From Lasioglossum baleicum (Eukaryota; Arthropoda; Insecta; Hymenoptera; Halictidae), in contig NC_134943.1 of the NCBI RefSeq assembly GCF_051020765.1, forward strand, positions 7,998,001 through 8,062,000: a stretch of 64,000 nt of DNA, given 5' to 3'. This document shows positions 22,465-33,623 of the stretch, piece by piece (positions within the stretch are counted from its first letter, which is position 1; each line of letters begins with the position of its first letter). The position numbers and the translations under genes were made by a program. The notes under the pieces are model-generated. The model worked only from the letters and a program-made list of their open reading frames with translations, did not search any database and was not told the origin of the DNA.

Positions 22465-23160
22465 TTAATCAAAATATTGTTCATCGTTAGCGATGACTTT
22501 TCCCCATCTTTCGGGCAGCAAGCGAATTCCGTGACGAAAGAATGAGTCATCTTTGGAGGTTATCCAATCAGAGATCCATTTTTCGTAAGAATTAAATCGT
22601 TCCTCAGCAAGTGCGTGTGCCATCGACCAAAACAAGTGATAGTCAAAAGGGGCACAGTCTCGCTAGTAAGCCGCATGGGGTAGCATTTCCCAGCGAAGTG
22701 CTTCTAACGTTCCTTTCACAACTTTTGTGACGTTTCGCAAGCAGAATTTCGCAGGTGGTTTTTCGCTTCTCAATGTCTCTTGGCTTGAGTTCATATGAAA
22801 CCCACTTTCCTTCCTTGTAGATCTTTCCCAAGGCTTTTAAACGATCGGAAATGACAGATTGAGCACAATTTCACGCTTTTCTGCAATTTGTTTTTGCGTT
22901 TGACATGGATCTTCACCCACCAATGCCTGCAATTCTTCGTCTTCGAATACTCGTGGCCGTCCAGAACGCTCTTTGTCCTCCACAGTAAAATCACCATTTT
23001 TAAAGCGTCGAAACCATTCTCTACATGTTTTGTCGGAAACAGCATTATCGCCATAAACATCTACAATCATTCGATGAGCTTCAGCTGCAGTTTTCTTCCA
23101 ATTGAAGCAAAAGATTAACACTTCGCGCAAATGACGCTTATTCGGCTCAAATTCCGACAT
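22465..23160 (-). pseudogene. Mariner transposase with internal deletion
   Basis: Reverse-strand mariner copy. The start is MSEFEPNKRHLREVL at 23,160, followed by DNA-binding helices through EWFRRFKNGDF and SGRPRVFEDEEL. A frameshift near 22,885 precedes SDRLKALGKIYKEGKW and LKPRDIEKR. The sequence then jumps directly to VVKGTLEALRWEMLPH and FDYHLFWSM, ending in LPERWGKVIANDEQYFD. The two central catalytic aspartates are gone, removing about 115 of some 345 residues, and a stop lies just before the third. It belongs to a different mariner subfamily from the copy at 7.8-9.3 kb. Inactive. Confidence 0.88.
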
Positions 23161-23210
23161 TTTCAATGTAGAAGAAACCGACGTTATTGATGCAAGCGTA
23201 TATTGTTATG

Positions 23211-24411
23211 TATTGAATTTTATTGAAAGATGTCCAAACTAAAAAGTTAACATTATTTATTAACGACAGTTCAAGCTACAGCTACTCGACACTAAACGGA
23301 CCGACCATTCCGATTGGCCTAATACAATTATGTTTGTTGTGTCTCGTTGTCATTATTATTAATGGATATTTTCTCAGATTTTTTGGTTTATGCGAACATG
23401 TTTACAACAATTGTAAATCTCCAAACATTAAAAGGAAATGTATGTATACACTATGAAGAATGTCACGCGCAGGCGATATAGTTTTAAGTAAGATTTGGTC
23501 ATGACGAGCGTGTAGCGGCGCGCACGAAAAAAAATGTAAAGACGAGCGTCGCAGTTTTCGTAGAACGTCCAGTTGTAAATAGCTAGAGAGAGCACAACGG
23601 CTATCGATTAACGTATTTTGTTCATTTTAATCTAGTCACATTAAAATAAAGTCACATTATTGCCGATACATTATTGGGAGTCAATTCACCAAAATTCGAT
23701 CCTACACATATCCACATATGCATATTATAAAATCTACGGTCTAAATCGCTGGCAGCTGTGACAAAAATAATACGGGGAGGGATGGCATGTATGTATAAAT
23801 AATATGTTCCAATTAAGGAGTAGATTGCTCCAGGAAATTTCGGCAAATTAATCTAGAATCAGTGTGCATGCTCAATATCTCTAATTGGTTTCGATAAATG
23901 AAAAAGCATCTGACTGTGCCAGTTTCAGAGCAGAACAGAAAGGTCAAGGAAACAGCAATCGTAATCCAAATGCTCTCCGTTTCAACCGAGATGGAAGGGG
24001 AAATAATGAAAAATTTTAATTCGCCGTTCCTTAATTAGTGCCAAAAACGTTCCGCTTGGATAACAATCAAAACAAGGTCTACATCGCGAGGGCTCACTGT
24101 GAAATAGTGCCAAGATGGTTGATTTAGAGATTTAGTGGAGAGGATTGTGCAACTGGCAATCGCTGCAAGATATATGTATATCTTCACTTGGATCGTTACC
24201 ATCTTTCCATACCTCGTGCTTTTAGAATTTAGAAAGTGGTAACTGCAGAAAGACGCTTGTTAGAGAACATCCCTACACGCATATTTTTGACCTCGTAACG
24301 GGGCCACAGAAATCTTTAATCTAACGACGTATTATGTATAAAATTACTAACTCGTATTAACGCTTTTCTGAATATGTGAATATGTCACCAAAATTATAAA
24401 CTCTCTAACAC
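23211..24411. other. No gene seen
   Basis: No repeats or coding signals I can support; one hydrophobic 77-codon ORF at 23,223 looks random. Confidence 0.4.
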
Positions 24412-24790
24412 CCCAACCAAATTGATCATTTCCAAATTTCTTCACACTCTGAGGCAAGTGTCAAGTCGATACCCCTACCACAAGGATCGTTATTTTATTA
24501 ACTATTTCATCTGTTCTGCTCATCAAAAAAATACGAAAAAATTCATGAACATTCTACCTGATAGCACACACGACTGTGAATTTTTTCCGAATTTTTCACT
24601 ACAAAATCGATTTTTAAAAATTCCAGGAACTGCTGATTTTATCAGCAGGATAAGAGAAATCACGGAGAGACTGATTTTCGACCTGATGTCGACATATTGG
24701 GTTGAAACTGGGTACATACAAAGTATTTTCTTTGAATAAGCTATCGAATGGCCTATTGCAAGTTCAATTTGATTTAGGTTTGCAGGCACT
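24412..24790. repeat. Dispersed repeat Q, copy 2
   Basis: Second, longer copy of the repeat at 22,097, with ACCCCTACCACAAGGATCG and TGATAGCACACACGACTGTG. It extends to about 24,790 with TTTATCAGCAGGATAAGAG. Overlapping short ORFs on both strands are not conserved in copy 1. Confidence 0.6.
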
Positions 24791-26583
24791 TTTCACCTCG
24801 GTTATACCCTTTAAGCAGACTTAATTAAGTCAGTGTCCAAAACTGTTAAACGAACACTAACATCGAATGTCGGAGTGTCGCTGCATCGAACGTAAAATTA
24901 GAAAATATGTCAAGTCTGTAATTACTTGCACATCCTAGATATTATTCTGTTATTTATTTAAATAGATATTCACTGCGTTTAATAAAATGATTTAATTATG
25001 CGAATTTAAAGCGCGTCACGTACCGGAGAATACCGTAGCTGCTCGATGCATTTAAAAGCGTACCTATAGTATGTATATGAACAGAATTAGCATACAAAGA
25101 GGTCCAAATTTATTATGTGTTTCTTCCAAGTTAAAGGCACGCTGCGCGCACGATTCTTCTTTTAGATACCGGTCTAGACATTCCTAAAGACAGTGCAATC
25201 GCAATAATTCGCTATTTATAGATTGAGGGAATTCATCGTTTCGTTAATTGTAACGTAACTGATCTAGTCGGGGCCATTATGCATGTATAGCTTCTAAAAA
25301 TTGTAAAAAATGCTGAAAAATAACATTTGACAGAAATTAGCACGATTTTGATTATTGATTTCAGAATCTACAAAGACTATTACTGCTGAAAACAATATTT
25401 TATTTGTCTAATAATCATTTCTTATTTTCCTAATATTTGAAATTGTTAACTACTTACTTCACTGTATTGTGTTCACTGTATTTCGCTAATCATAGAAGTA
25501 ATCATATTGATTTATTTATTTGTGTCTTCCACTAAACACTTCGATTAAAGTGACCAAGTGGTGATTAAACGAAATTTAACATAATTAAAATGGCAAAATG
25601 GACGGTTCTCCAGAGTAAATGTAACGCAGGGTGCACTTTAAGCAACAAATGTACAATGAGATATAATTGCATTCACTGCCAAAGAGACTTCACGGTGGGT
25701 CAAGTACTCTGAATAAAATCAGGTGTAGAAAGTACGTGGTGATGAATAGAAGCAAATTCAAGAATTCTTGAAAAGTCTTAAACAGCCTTTACGATAGTAA
25801 CGAATACTTCAGTGAATTATATAGCAAATTATATTAGATGATTGCATAAGTTCGTGCCCGATTTGAAAATAAAATTCAGTGGTTAACCTCTAAAGAATAC
25901 AGCTTTATTAATAAAAAGATTATATTAAAACATGGTATTATCACGATGATTCGATTTGCTTTCGTTTTTGAAATATCGAGGTGGCACTGGCGCAAACCAC
26001 AAAATGACACAGCCGTGTTCCAGATGGACGAATATTGTTTGTATAATATTGTATCGTATATTCATTTGGAATGGCATTCATTACATTAGCATACTGATAT
26101 TTCCAGTACGTATGGTTGACAATGGGTATTTTGAGTCTCTGTGCAGTGTGCACGCAAGTAAATAGTGCTCTTATCGTTCGCATGTTCTGCGTATGCATAG
26201 TAGATTTAAGGGGACACCATCTATCTAATACAGTAGAGCGTCAATTATCCATACTGATTGGGAGCGAGGTGGTTAGGATAATCGAACAGTTCGTATAATG
26301 AACCATGCATGTACTTACCCATTTTTTACGATAGAAATTACACCTAACACCGTACTCATTAATCAAAGGGTATTGTATAACCGAATAACGGGGGGATGTT
26401 GCCCTTAAACTGATTTGCACCGTTGGATAGCTTACCAACAAAAAGAAACACTTTCCACTCAGTTTCAACTCTACAAGGTGATTCAGTTAAATGTGCATAC
26501 TATGTAAATGACTTGTAAACTATTTGGTATATAAGAAAATGGTTAGAAATGAAAATAGTACAGTTTCAAGAGTAGCATACAAG
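24791..26583. other. No gene seen
   Basis: Ordinary AT-rich DNA with overlapping short ORFs near 26,000 on both strands and no domain. Confidence 0.4.
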
Positions 26584-27558
26584 CAGAGATGGGCAGATTC
26601 GTATTCGTAAATTCGAATCCGAATTTGATTCACAGCACCTTAACGTGTCAATCCGAATACGAATACATTCGTATTCAAAAGTGTGAATTCGAATAGATTC
26701 ATATTTGCAAGTGTGAATCCAAATCATTTCGGATTCACATCTATGAATACGAATCCATTTGGATTCACACTTGGATTCACTGAAAAATTCAATTCAAAAG
26801 GCCAATTTTGGGTGTTAGCGAATTTTCGGATGTATATTTATTGGTGTCAATCTAAGTAATTGACCCGGAAATGAATTTCCTACTATTTGGAGCCCCAAGT
26901 CGAATGCGACTGGTCCCAGGTTTGAGGAGTCCATAAATAGTTAAAAATCGTGATTTTATGGTCATAAACGCTAAAAATATCTGCTAATTTTTCGTAACAA
27001 ATTCGTATTATGAACAAGTTTATCAACCTTTCAACCAAGTTAGCGTTTTTATTATTTACTAGTGAGTTTACTAACCAAATGTTTCACGAAAAACAGAAAA
27101 TGCGGAAAGGAAAGCTAGATGTCACCAAATTTTGCGTTGCTTTTTATTTTGTGTTTGTTTTTTTTTTCCCTCCAAAACAAAAGAAATTCACGTGAGCATT
27201 CTGAACACTTCTAATTTAATACGCCATTTACAGCGACACCACTCCACTGAAACCGTGGAAGAATTCAAAGCTAGTCTTTCATCAGCTAGGGAAGATTTCG
27301 TAACCACGAATCCCCGCCGGGCTCAGTGAATCCAAGTGTGAATCCAAATGGATTCGTATTCATAGATGTGAATCCGAAATGATTTGGATTCATAGGTGCG
27401 AATCCGAATAGATTCGGATTCGGATTCATAGGTGTGAATCCTTTCGTATTCGGATTCACACTTTTGAATACGAATGTATTCGTATTCGGATTGACACGTT
27501 AAGGTGCTGTGAATGAAATTCGGATTCGAATTTACGAATACGAATCTGCCCATCTCTG
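26584..27558 (+). mobile_element. hAT derivative with a BED-finger remnant (975 bp)
   Basis: The ends CAGAGATGGGCAGATTCG and CGAATCTGCCCATCTCTG are perfect inverted repeats, and CATACAAG flanks both sides (26,576-26,583 and 27,559-27,566), a perfect 8-bp hAT target duplication. The inverted region extends inward about 200 bases as many GAATCCGAAT/GAATACGAAT repeats, typical of hAT subterminal binding sites. At 27,190-27,329 the plus strand reads NTSNLIRHLQRHHSTETVEE, the last half of a BED zinc finger including the HxxxxH end. The rest of the transposase is absent, so the element is a deletion derivative. Confidence 0.88.
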
Positions 27559-27640
27559 CATACAAGTAATTAGATTTTCCATTTTCCTTTTTTATCGTGT
27601 TATAAAACTCATGAGTTCCTTTGTTGCAGAGGGTAAATTT

Positions 27641-27750
27641 TAATCTTGTGGTTGAAGAGAGAATCATGCAAAATCATTTATAGAGTACATTTCTGTGCTC
27701 AGAATTACCTTTTTATTCAGGATTCAATTCTCTCTTCAACCACAAGATTA
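27641..27750. repeat. Small MITE, 110 bp
   Basis: TAATCTTGTGGTTGAAGAGA at the left is mirrored by TCTCTTCAACCACAAGATTA at the right, with about 24 paired bases and a 60-base spacer. Confidence 0.75.
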
Positions 27751-29065
27751 ACACACACATTTACCCTTTACAATACAAAAAAAAATCAAGGAGACCTTCA
27801 TATCTCGATAAAAAATCAAAATGAAAGCGGATTCATGTAGTTCTAGCATCAATTGCAATAAAAAATTTCGGAAATATTTGACGCATTTCTGATTGTACAA
27901 AATTAAAAATCTAAGATAAATCGAGAAATTAAGATTCCTTGAAGATGCGCCTTGTTTATATTAATCCCACAATGAGGTACTATCGCATACATTATTTGTT
28001 CATTTTTTCCGAATCCGAATTTCACGACGTACATAATTTATTCTGATTTTTCTTCATTTCATCAGTATATTACATAATGTTAACCTCTTCGGAGGCACTG
28101 AGACGTACCTATCAGTGTTACCAGACAGGGGTAATCGAAAAGGAATCGAGGGAAATACAAGTACCCCCTCTCTGATGACACTGAATAGAGTGAGGCAGAG
28201 TGAGGCGAATAGGAGACAGGTTGCGCGTGCGCGATAGGGACTGAACGGTGGAATAGGATAGTGGAAGGGGATAAAGGTGGGGAGAGCCTGGAGAGGGAAT
28301 GAGGTTCGTTTCAACCTCAATCTGGCATCATTGTTACCTATGTACCTATGTGTACGCGCGCGCGTTTGTTGTATTTAAATTAAAATTATTCCGAGTAAAA
28401 AAGGTAGAATGCGTTCGAGAACTATTCACTACAGAATCTTTCAACAATACAAACATAAAAGCTCATTGCATGGAGGCACTGATAACACTTTATTAAAATA
28501 AAAAATGTAATCGTTACTTCTCTTGGACAAATTCGTTGTTAAGTGGTTAAACACTTCTGCATCCAGAGAAACAGAGCATAAATTTAATAAAAAATGAAAT
28601 TCGAAATGAAGGAATATTGTGATACGCGCGTAACGTTCCAGTGTGTTCGCTACGCTTCCAATGCTGCAGATTGGCGCAGTGCTTTAGTGTCCGACTGCGG
28701 AACTTCTGGGAACATTTTTGACATCGATCGAAACGTCGCACAGACTATATTTTTTATTCCGTAAGTCACATACTTTTTCGAACTTCTTACCGTAGCATAA
28801 TTTGTCCTATCATTTTGACAATATTTCTTTTAATGTTTCAGCAATATTTCAATGATGAAATACACGATTAAGTTAGAAAATGAGTATCGGTACAAACGAG
28901 TGGCTACAAACTATAAATTCATAAATTTGAAGTTTGTCCAAATTCATTATACTTTTGTAAGATGCATCACCGTCGCACTAATATACCATTCAGTTGCGGA
29001 ATATTATGTAAGTTTAATAGCGAGGCTGCTACAGAAACCAGCTTACAACTAAATGGTCAGGAACA
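27751..29065. other. No gene seen
   Basis: A purine-rich patch at 28,090-28,300 (GAGGCAGAGTGAGGCG) gives a long minus-strand ORF of biased composition; no domain. The rest is AT-rich. Confidence 0.4.
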
Positions 29066-29115
29066 GAGTTGGGCATTAATCGATGAAAATTTTAATCAAG
29101 ATTGATTGATTAATG
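29066..29115. repeat. Truncated hAT end
   Basis: ACAGAGTTGGGCATTAATCG followed by TTAATCAAGATTGATTGATT matches the terminus of the hAT element at 14,780-15,229; it breaks off where the next repeat begins. Confidence 0.6.
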
Positions 29116-29375
29116 TGTACTAGGGTGGACCTTATTTTTCGACCATGAAATTTTGGGCACGACGCCCCCCAATATTGTTCCATTTCATGAGAAAATGATA
29201 TATCCAAAGTTTTAGATCAATCGGACGTCGGGAAGATGTGGCACATTAGGGTGGACCTTAGCTATACCACACGAGATTTTTTTACGACACCCCCTAAAAT
29301 TGTGCCATTGGGTAAGAAAATAATTCCTGCAGAAGATGAAGTTGATCGAGTAAGGGGAAGACGTGCCACATTGAC
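29116..29375. repeat. AGGGTGGACCTTA repeat, two units
   Basis: Two diverged head-to-tail units start at 29,116 and 29,246. Each has AGGGTGGACCTTA, a CGAC(G/A)CCCCC word, TTGTNCCATT and GA(A/G)AT/CGTGNCACATT. A third partial copy is at 17,112. Confidence 0.55.
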
Positions 29376-29831
29376 GTTGGATGTGCGAAAAACATGAAAT
29401 TCTATAGGAATGGGAATATTTGTTGTTTTTCGCAACTTCGCGAGATCGTTTGCCGATCTTCAAAAAGAATTGGCTTGAAAACAAAGTAAACGATGTGTGA
29501 ACCAGCTACATTCGAATAAGAATATTGAATTATGAAAAAAATCGTTGATGCGTACAATGGCTGAACCATGAAGAATTGGGAAAGAGTGATTCGGCCTGAT
29601 GAGACAAAGATAAACAGATTGGAATCTGATGGAAAAGTATCTGCGATACTTTTGCTCGTTACTGTATGCAACTCGCAAGTGAATCATCGAGTACTGCCCT
29701 TATTTGCCGACGTAGCTATCAGCGGTACATCTCTAAATGCTTGTATACGTTTATAATTATCTTATCACTTTCTGCTAGAGTTACACAAGTTTAAACCAGG
29801 TTTACGATACGACTGTGACCTTCTCAATATA
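29376..29831. other. No gene seen
   Basis: Possible degenerate Tc1 remnant: the plus strand at 29,568 has MKNWERVIRPDETKINRLESDG, resembling the W-x-x-V-x-x-x-D-E-T/S block of Tc1-like catalytic domains, but nothing else supports it. Confidence 0.35.
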
Positions 29832-30185
29832 CAGAGTGTCCCGAAAATGTTGTATTTCCTTGAAAGGGGAGGTCCTTGGGGTCATTCGAAGTAACTTTTT
29901 CCTTTTAAAAAAATCTTCTCCGCGGCTTTGTTAAGGAGTTATTAACAAAAAAACACGGACCAATCGGAACGCGATTACAGTGGGCGGATTTTGGCCGGCC
30001 AATGCTAACGCCGCGCTCGGTGGGACCTGTCGCTAAGGCGGAACCCGTTCTCTGGTCCGTGTGTTTTTAATTGGTAACTCCTTAACAAAGCCGCGAAGAA
30101 TATTTTCGCAAAAAAAAAACAGTTACTTCAAATCAGCTCAGGAATCACTTCTTTCAAGGAGGTACAATACTTTTGGGACACCCCA
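29832..30185. repeat. Palindromic MITE family P, copy 3
   Basis: The ends are CAGAGTGTCCCGAAAATG and TTTTGGGACACCCC, with internal AACTTTTTCCTTT, CTCCGCGG and CCAATCGGAA mirrored across the centre. Fourth base and centre differ from the other copies. Confidence 0.8.
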
Positions 30186-30648
30186 TATTTCAGACTATGA
30201 TTTGTCAGTCCGGTTTTTGCGCTCTTTCATTCAATACGTTTATTTATCTCCAGAGGATTTATTAAACGCCGACTTATACTCGTATGTACCGATGCTTTCA
30301 TGGGAAATAATTGAATAAATTACTAGAATGAAAATTTGGAAAAGTTTAAATAAATTTACTTCTGTTATTTCGATAAGGTAACTCGTGTCAGTCACTTTTA
30401 GCGCTCGGTAGCTTCAGCGTTAAGGACAGTTTGGAGTTCCTTCTCGTGTTTCGATAGTAAAACTGAAGCTATCGCTGTGAATATCTAATGCCGTTGCTTA
30501 GAGTTTTCCCTAATAACAGCCCCTGGATCGTTATTCTCCATATTCTGCTGGTGGAATATTGAGGAAAAGAATTAGCAAAATTTCTTAACTGAGCTTAGTG
30601 CCGTGAAATAAAGAATTGTTTTATTTCAAAAGTACCAGTGTGCATTTA
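30186..30648. other. No gene seen
   Basis: Nothing I can support. Confidence 0.4.
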
Positions 30649-31122
30649 TTAAGGGGCTAGTATAGGCTCGATTTGTAACTAGAAAATTACTAGAATCTTA
30701 CTAGAAAAATGGCTCGAAACATGGGTTTGCGCGAATCGGTTGTTTGTCCTTATTTGAGCAGATTTTGGGCTGGGTGAGGGCTCATTCTAGAGAGGATGGT
30801 TCATCACACACGGGTCTGGTCATAATATAAGTCAAAAAGTCTATTAGAGACAGAAAAATGCATTGAGATCTGCTGGTTTTTTCCCTAGATTTTTACTCTA
30901 CTTTGGACACTCATATTATTAGATATAAACATAATCTCGTTAAAATCATGACCAGACCCGTGTGTGATGAACCTTCCTCTTTCGAATGAGCCCTCACCCA
31001 GCCCAAAATTTGCTCAAATAAGGACACTAACTGAAAACCAGCAAACCCATGTTTCGAGCCATTTTTCTAGTAAGATTCTAGTAATTTTCTAGTTACAAAT
31101 AGAGCCTATACTACCCCCTTAA
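30649..31122. mobile_element. TTAA-flanked foldback element (474 bp)
   Basis: TTAAGGGGCTAGTATAGG at the left and CCTATACTACCCCCTTAA at the right. Complementarity continues for about 180-200 bases through AACTAGAAAATTACTAGAAT, TGGCTCGAAACATGGGTTTG and GGTCTGGTCAT, leaving a spacer of about 100 bases. TTAA at both ends is the target duplication of piggyBac and Kolobok elements. No transposase. Confidence 0.85.
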
Positions 31123-31663
31123 CACCCATATCCAATAGTTTGTAAGAGTTCCCAGGGTCTTGTTGCGCATCTGAAGTAGGCCACCGTGGGGGTTATTGCG
31201 AGTAAAAATCTCGCATTGTCCCCAACGCCTTACCCAGTACGGCTGAAACTTCTTTCGAAGATTTCCACCAAGTAAAGACACGAACAACCCCAGTTGCTCC
31301 GCGAGATGCCCTTGACGTTCACTGACATTGACTAGTCAATGGGCACGTTCAGAGATCAATCTCGAGCTCTACTAAAATCTTTGTAAACGGCGAGTAGTAT
31401 ACCTCGGGAGAATATAACCACTTCTTTAGTGCTTTCTTTTCTACGCAGACTTATCTGTATTAAGTTTTCCAAAGTTTTTTTTCGCAACGTGCGAGCTTGG
31501 TGTTATTAGACAACGTATTCGTACTATGTGCACTAAGTATTTCAAAAGTAATGGTTCTGACACAACGAAAATTAAGTAGTTAAGCGCGTGAACAAAGAGG
31601 TTCAAGTAATTATTACATACAAGTTCAACTAATAGTTAAATTGTCCTAAAGTTGATATTCAAT
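31123..31663. other. No gene seen
   Basis: Moderately GC-rich DNA at 31,130-31,420 with a hairpin joining TTGCGAG and CTCGCA around 31,200. No ORF. Confidence 0.4.
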
Positions 31664-31720
31664 TAACACTTTGAGTGTCACGTGGGTCAGATATGACCGA
31701 CACAATTTGTTTATTAAATT
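31664..31720. repeat. piggyBac-like terminus
   Basis: AATTAACACTTTGAGTGTCA followed by CGTGGGTCAGATATGACC has the TTAACAC...GTGTCA layout of piggyBac-type ends. A matching right end is not evident. Confidence 0.35.
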
Positions 31721-32139
31721 TGGTAATCTATTAAATAAATCAAATTTTGTTAGTGAGAACGTTTAAAAAAAATTGTTTTCATTTTGTGCGACTTTCAGGT
31801 ACAGACACATTACCATCGCGTCACGTGAGCTGATATCGCATTACATACTGAGGAAATGCTAATGCTTGTATGTACAGGGTGTTCCACTAAAAAATCTGTT
31901 ATAAGATGATATCTCCGCTATTTTTTATGCTATGCAAACTGTTAAAAGAACAAATTATTTGGTAGGAGGGGGCACGTATGTATCATGAATCATGGTAAGA
32001 ATTAAGGTCACCGATGTTGTTTTTCTATGCGACTATGTATATTTTTATTATTGTCACGTGATATCCGAAATCAAGACGAACCGAATGACCTACAATATTT
32101 ATACCTCCGCGTGATCTAGAGTACTAAAAAATTACATAC

Positions 32140-32525
32140 TTTTGGGACTTGATGCGAAGGGTTTGACGCGAACAAAAAAGTTCAGTTTCCATTGAAATTG
32201 ATCAGAAATTAGAACAGTACATGACGATTGAAGAAATGCTGAAACGGTTCCGTCATAGAGCTACAGTACCTAATCCCTGCTTAATAAACGCAGATTCAGG
32301 ACCGCATTGCGAATATTATCGAGAGAGATAAGTGTCCTCACAGAACTGCTGGCTGTTATCTTTCTCACAATCAGGTCCACTCGCGTCTTAAGACGAGAGC
32401 GAGAAGCACCGAGTAAAAATAAGGTGGAAGAAAAGGTTCGAGCGATTCTAGAAAACAATGCAGACAACCACGCAAAAATTTTACACAATGAAAATGTACA
32501 TCCCACTTCAGAGCAACAAAATTAA
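32140..32525 (+). pseudogene. Possible transposase fragment (unknown family)
   Basis: Low-confidence coding traces: MTIEEMLKRFRHRATVP in one frame near 32,222 and VEEKVRAILENNADNHAKI in another at 32,430. Both look like helices of helix-turn-helix transposase N-termini, but frames are broken and no catalytic motif follows. Flanked upstream by CAGGGTGTTCCACTAAAAAA at 31,876, another MITE-like end. Confidence 0.25.
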
Positions 32526-32853
32526 TAATTAAAATTGTTATTAACTCTCATACGTTCCTCGGTATGTAACGTGAATTTCCACTTGCGTGTTTTGCACGCA
32601 ATTATGAAACGATTGATTTTTCCTGTCTGTGTCGTGAGATGTACAGTCCGGGACGAAAATGGAATTTCTGTTTATTAAACATTACAGTATTGTAGGCATA
32701 AAATAAATATTATTTTTCCTTTCATTCAATCAATGTACAAAAATGAATAACCCAGTCCAACCTAAATAGTTGAAATTAATTTAAGTATTCCCGAGGGCCA
32801 TCAGTTCCAAGGAAACATTTTCTGCGGATGAAAATACTGTCGGTTTGACAAAT

Positions 32854-33618
32854 TGTTAAGGGATACGATTCAAGTGGAATCAAACACAGTCTAGTGAAAT
32901 ACAGTGAGTCACAAAATTATTCGCTCACTCACTAATGCGGCAAACATGTACGAAATAATCAGGCAAAGCAGGCAACTTCCCTAATCTCTAGACTAGTTTC
33001 TTTACTTTTTCTACCCATTGTAACGAATTCTTGAAAATCAAAGAAATAGATGAAAATAGATCCTTACTGAGCGATTGTTTACGTTATGCTGACTCTTTTT
33101 AGCAACTGTCAGAAACAAATGCCTCTCAGAGTTTGTAAATTGCATTTGTTTCAGTGGATTTCGTAGCATGAAAAACCGTCAAGATTTCTTAAAACTCATA
33201 TTTCTCTAACAATAAATGAAAATTTCGCAATTTTTTTTACGATTCTGTTGAATTAAACTTTGAACTATCGTATATCCAAATAAAAAATTGAAAAATACCC
33301 TGCGTTGCCTGATTTTTTCGTATATCTTTGCCGCATTAGCGAGTGAGCGAATAATTTTGTGACTCGTAGGTAACTGAAAAAAACCTTTAGTATAAAACGG
33401 CTAATAAAACTGTACCACATGTATGACCTGCCTATACCGACTTTTCCGTCGAGCTGAACTCGCGTCTCGATCGTCGCTTCGGCTGCTGATCGTCATTTCG
33501 ACCACCGATCGTCATTTCGACCGCCGATCGTCACTTCGAGGTGACGCACACCACCATTTACATTGTAACAGCATTATTGGATCCTGAGTTTTCATTTCAG
33601 AACTGTTTTATTTCAACA
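32854..33618 (+). mobile_element. Solo LTR, copy 2, with nested MITE
   Basis: Reverse complement relative of 8823-9130. It starts TGTTAAGGGATACG and ends GTTTTATTTCAACA. Flanks are CAAAT (32,849-32,853) and CAAAC (33,619-33,623), 4 of 5 matching. Without the 465-bp insert and one TA it measures 298 bp. It has an extra tandem unit of the CGATCGTCATTTCGACC word compared with copy 1. Confidence 0.8.
32902..33366. mobile_element. Tc1/mariner-type MITE nested in the LTR (465 bp)
   Basis: The ends CAGTGAGTCACAAAATTATT and AATAATTTTGTGACTCG are inverted repeats that continue through CGCTCACTCACTAATGCGGC. TA lies on both sides (32,900-32,901 and 33,367-33,368). Excision leaves the LTR sequence GAAATAGGTAACT, as in copy 1. 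No coding capacity. Confidence 0.85.
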
Positions 33619-33623
33619 CAAAC

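Noticed and set aside
28054..28320. 88-codon minus-strand ORF
   Set aside because: Low-complexity pyrimidine-rich coding of Pro/Phe/Leu from a purine-rich plus strand; no domain or splice context.
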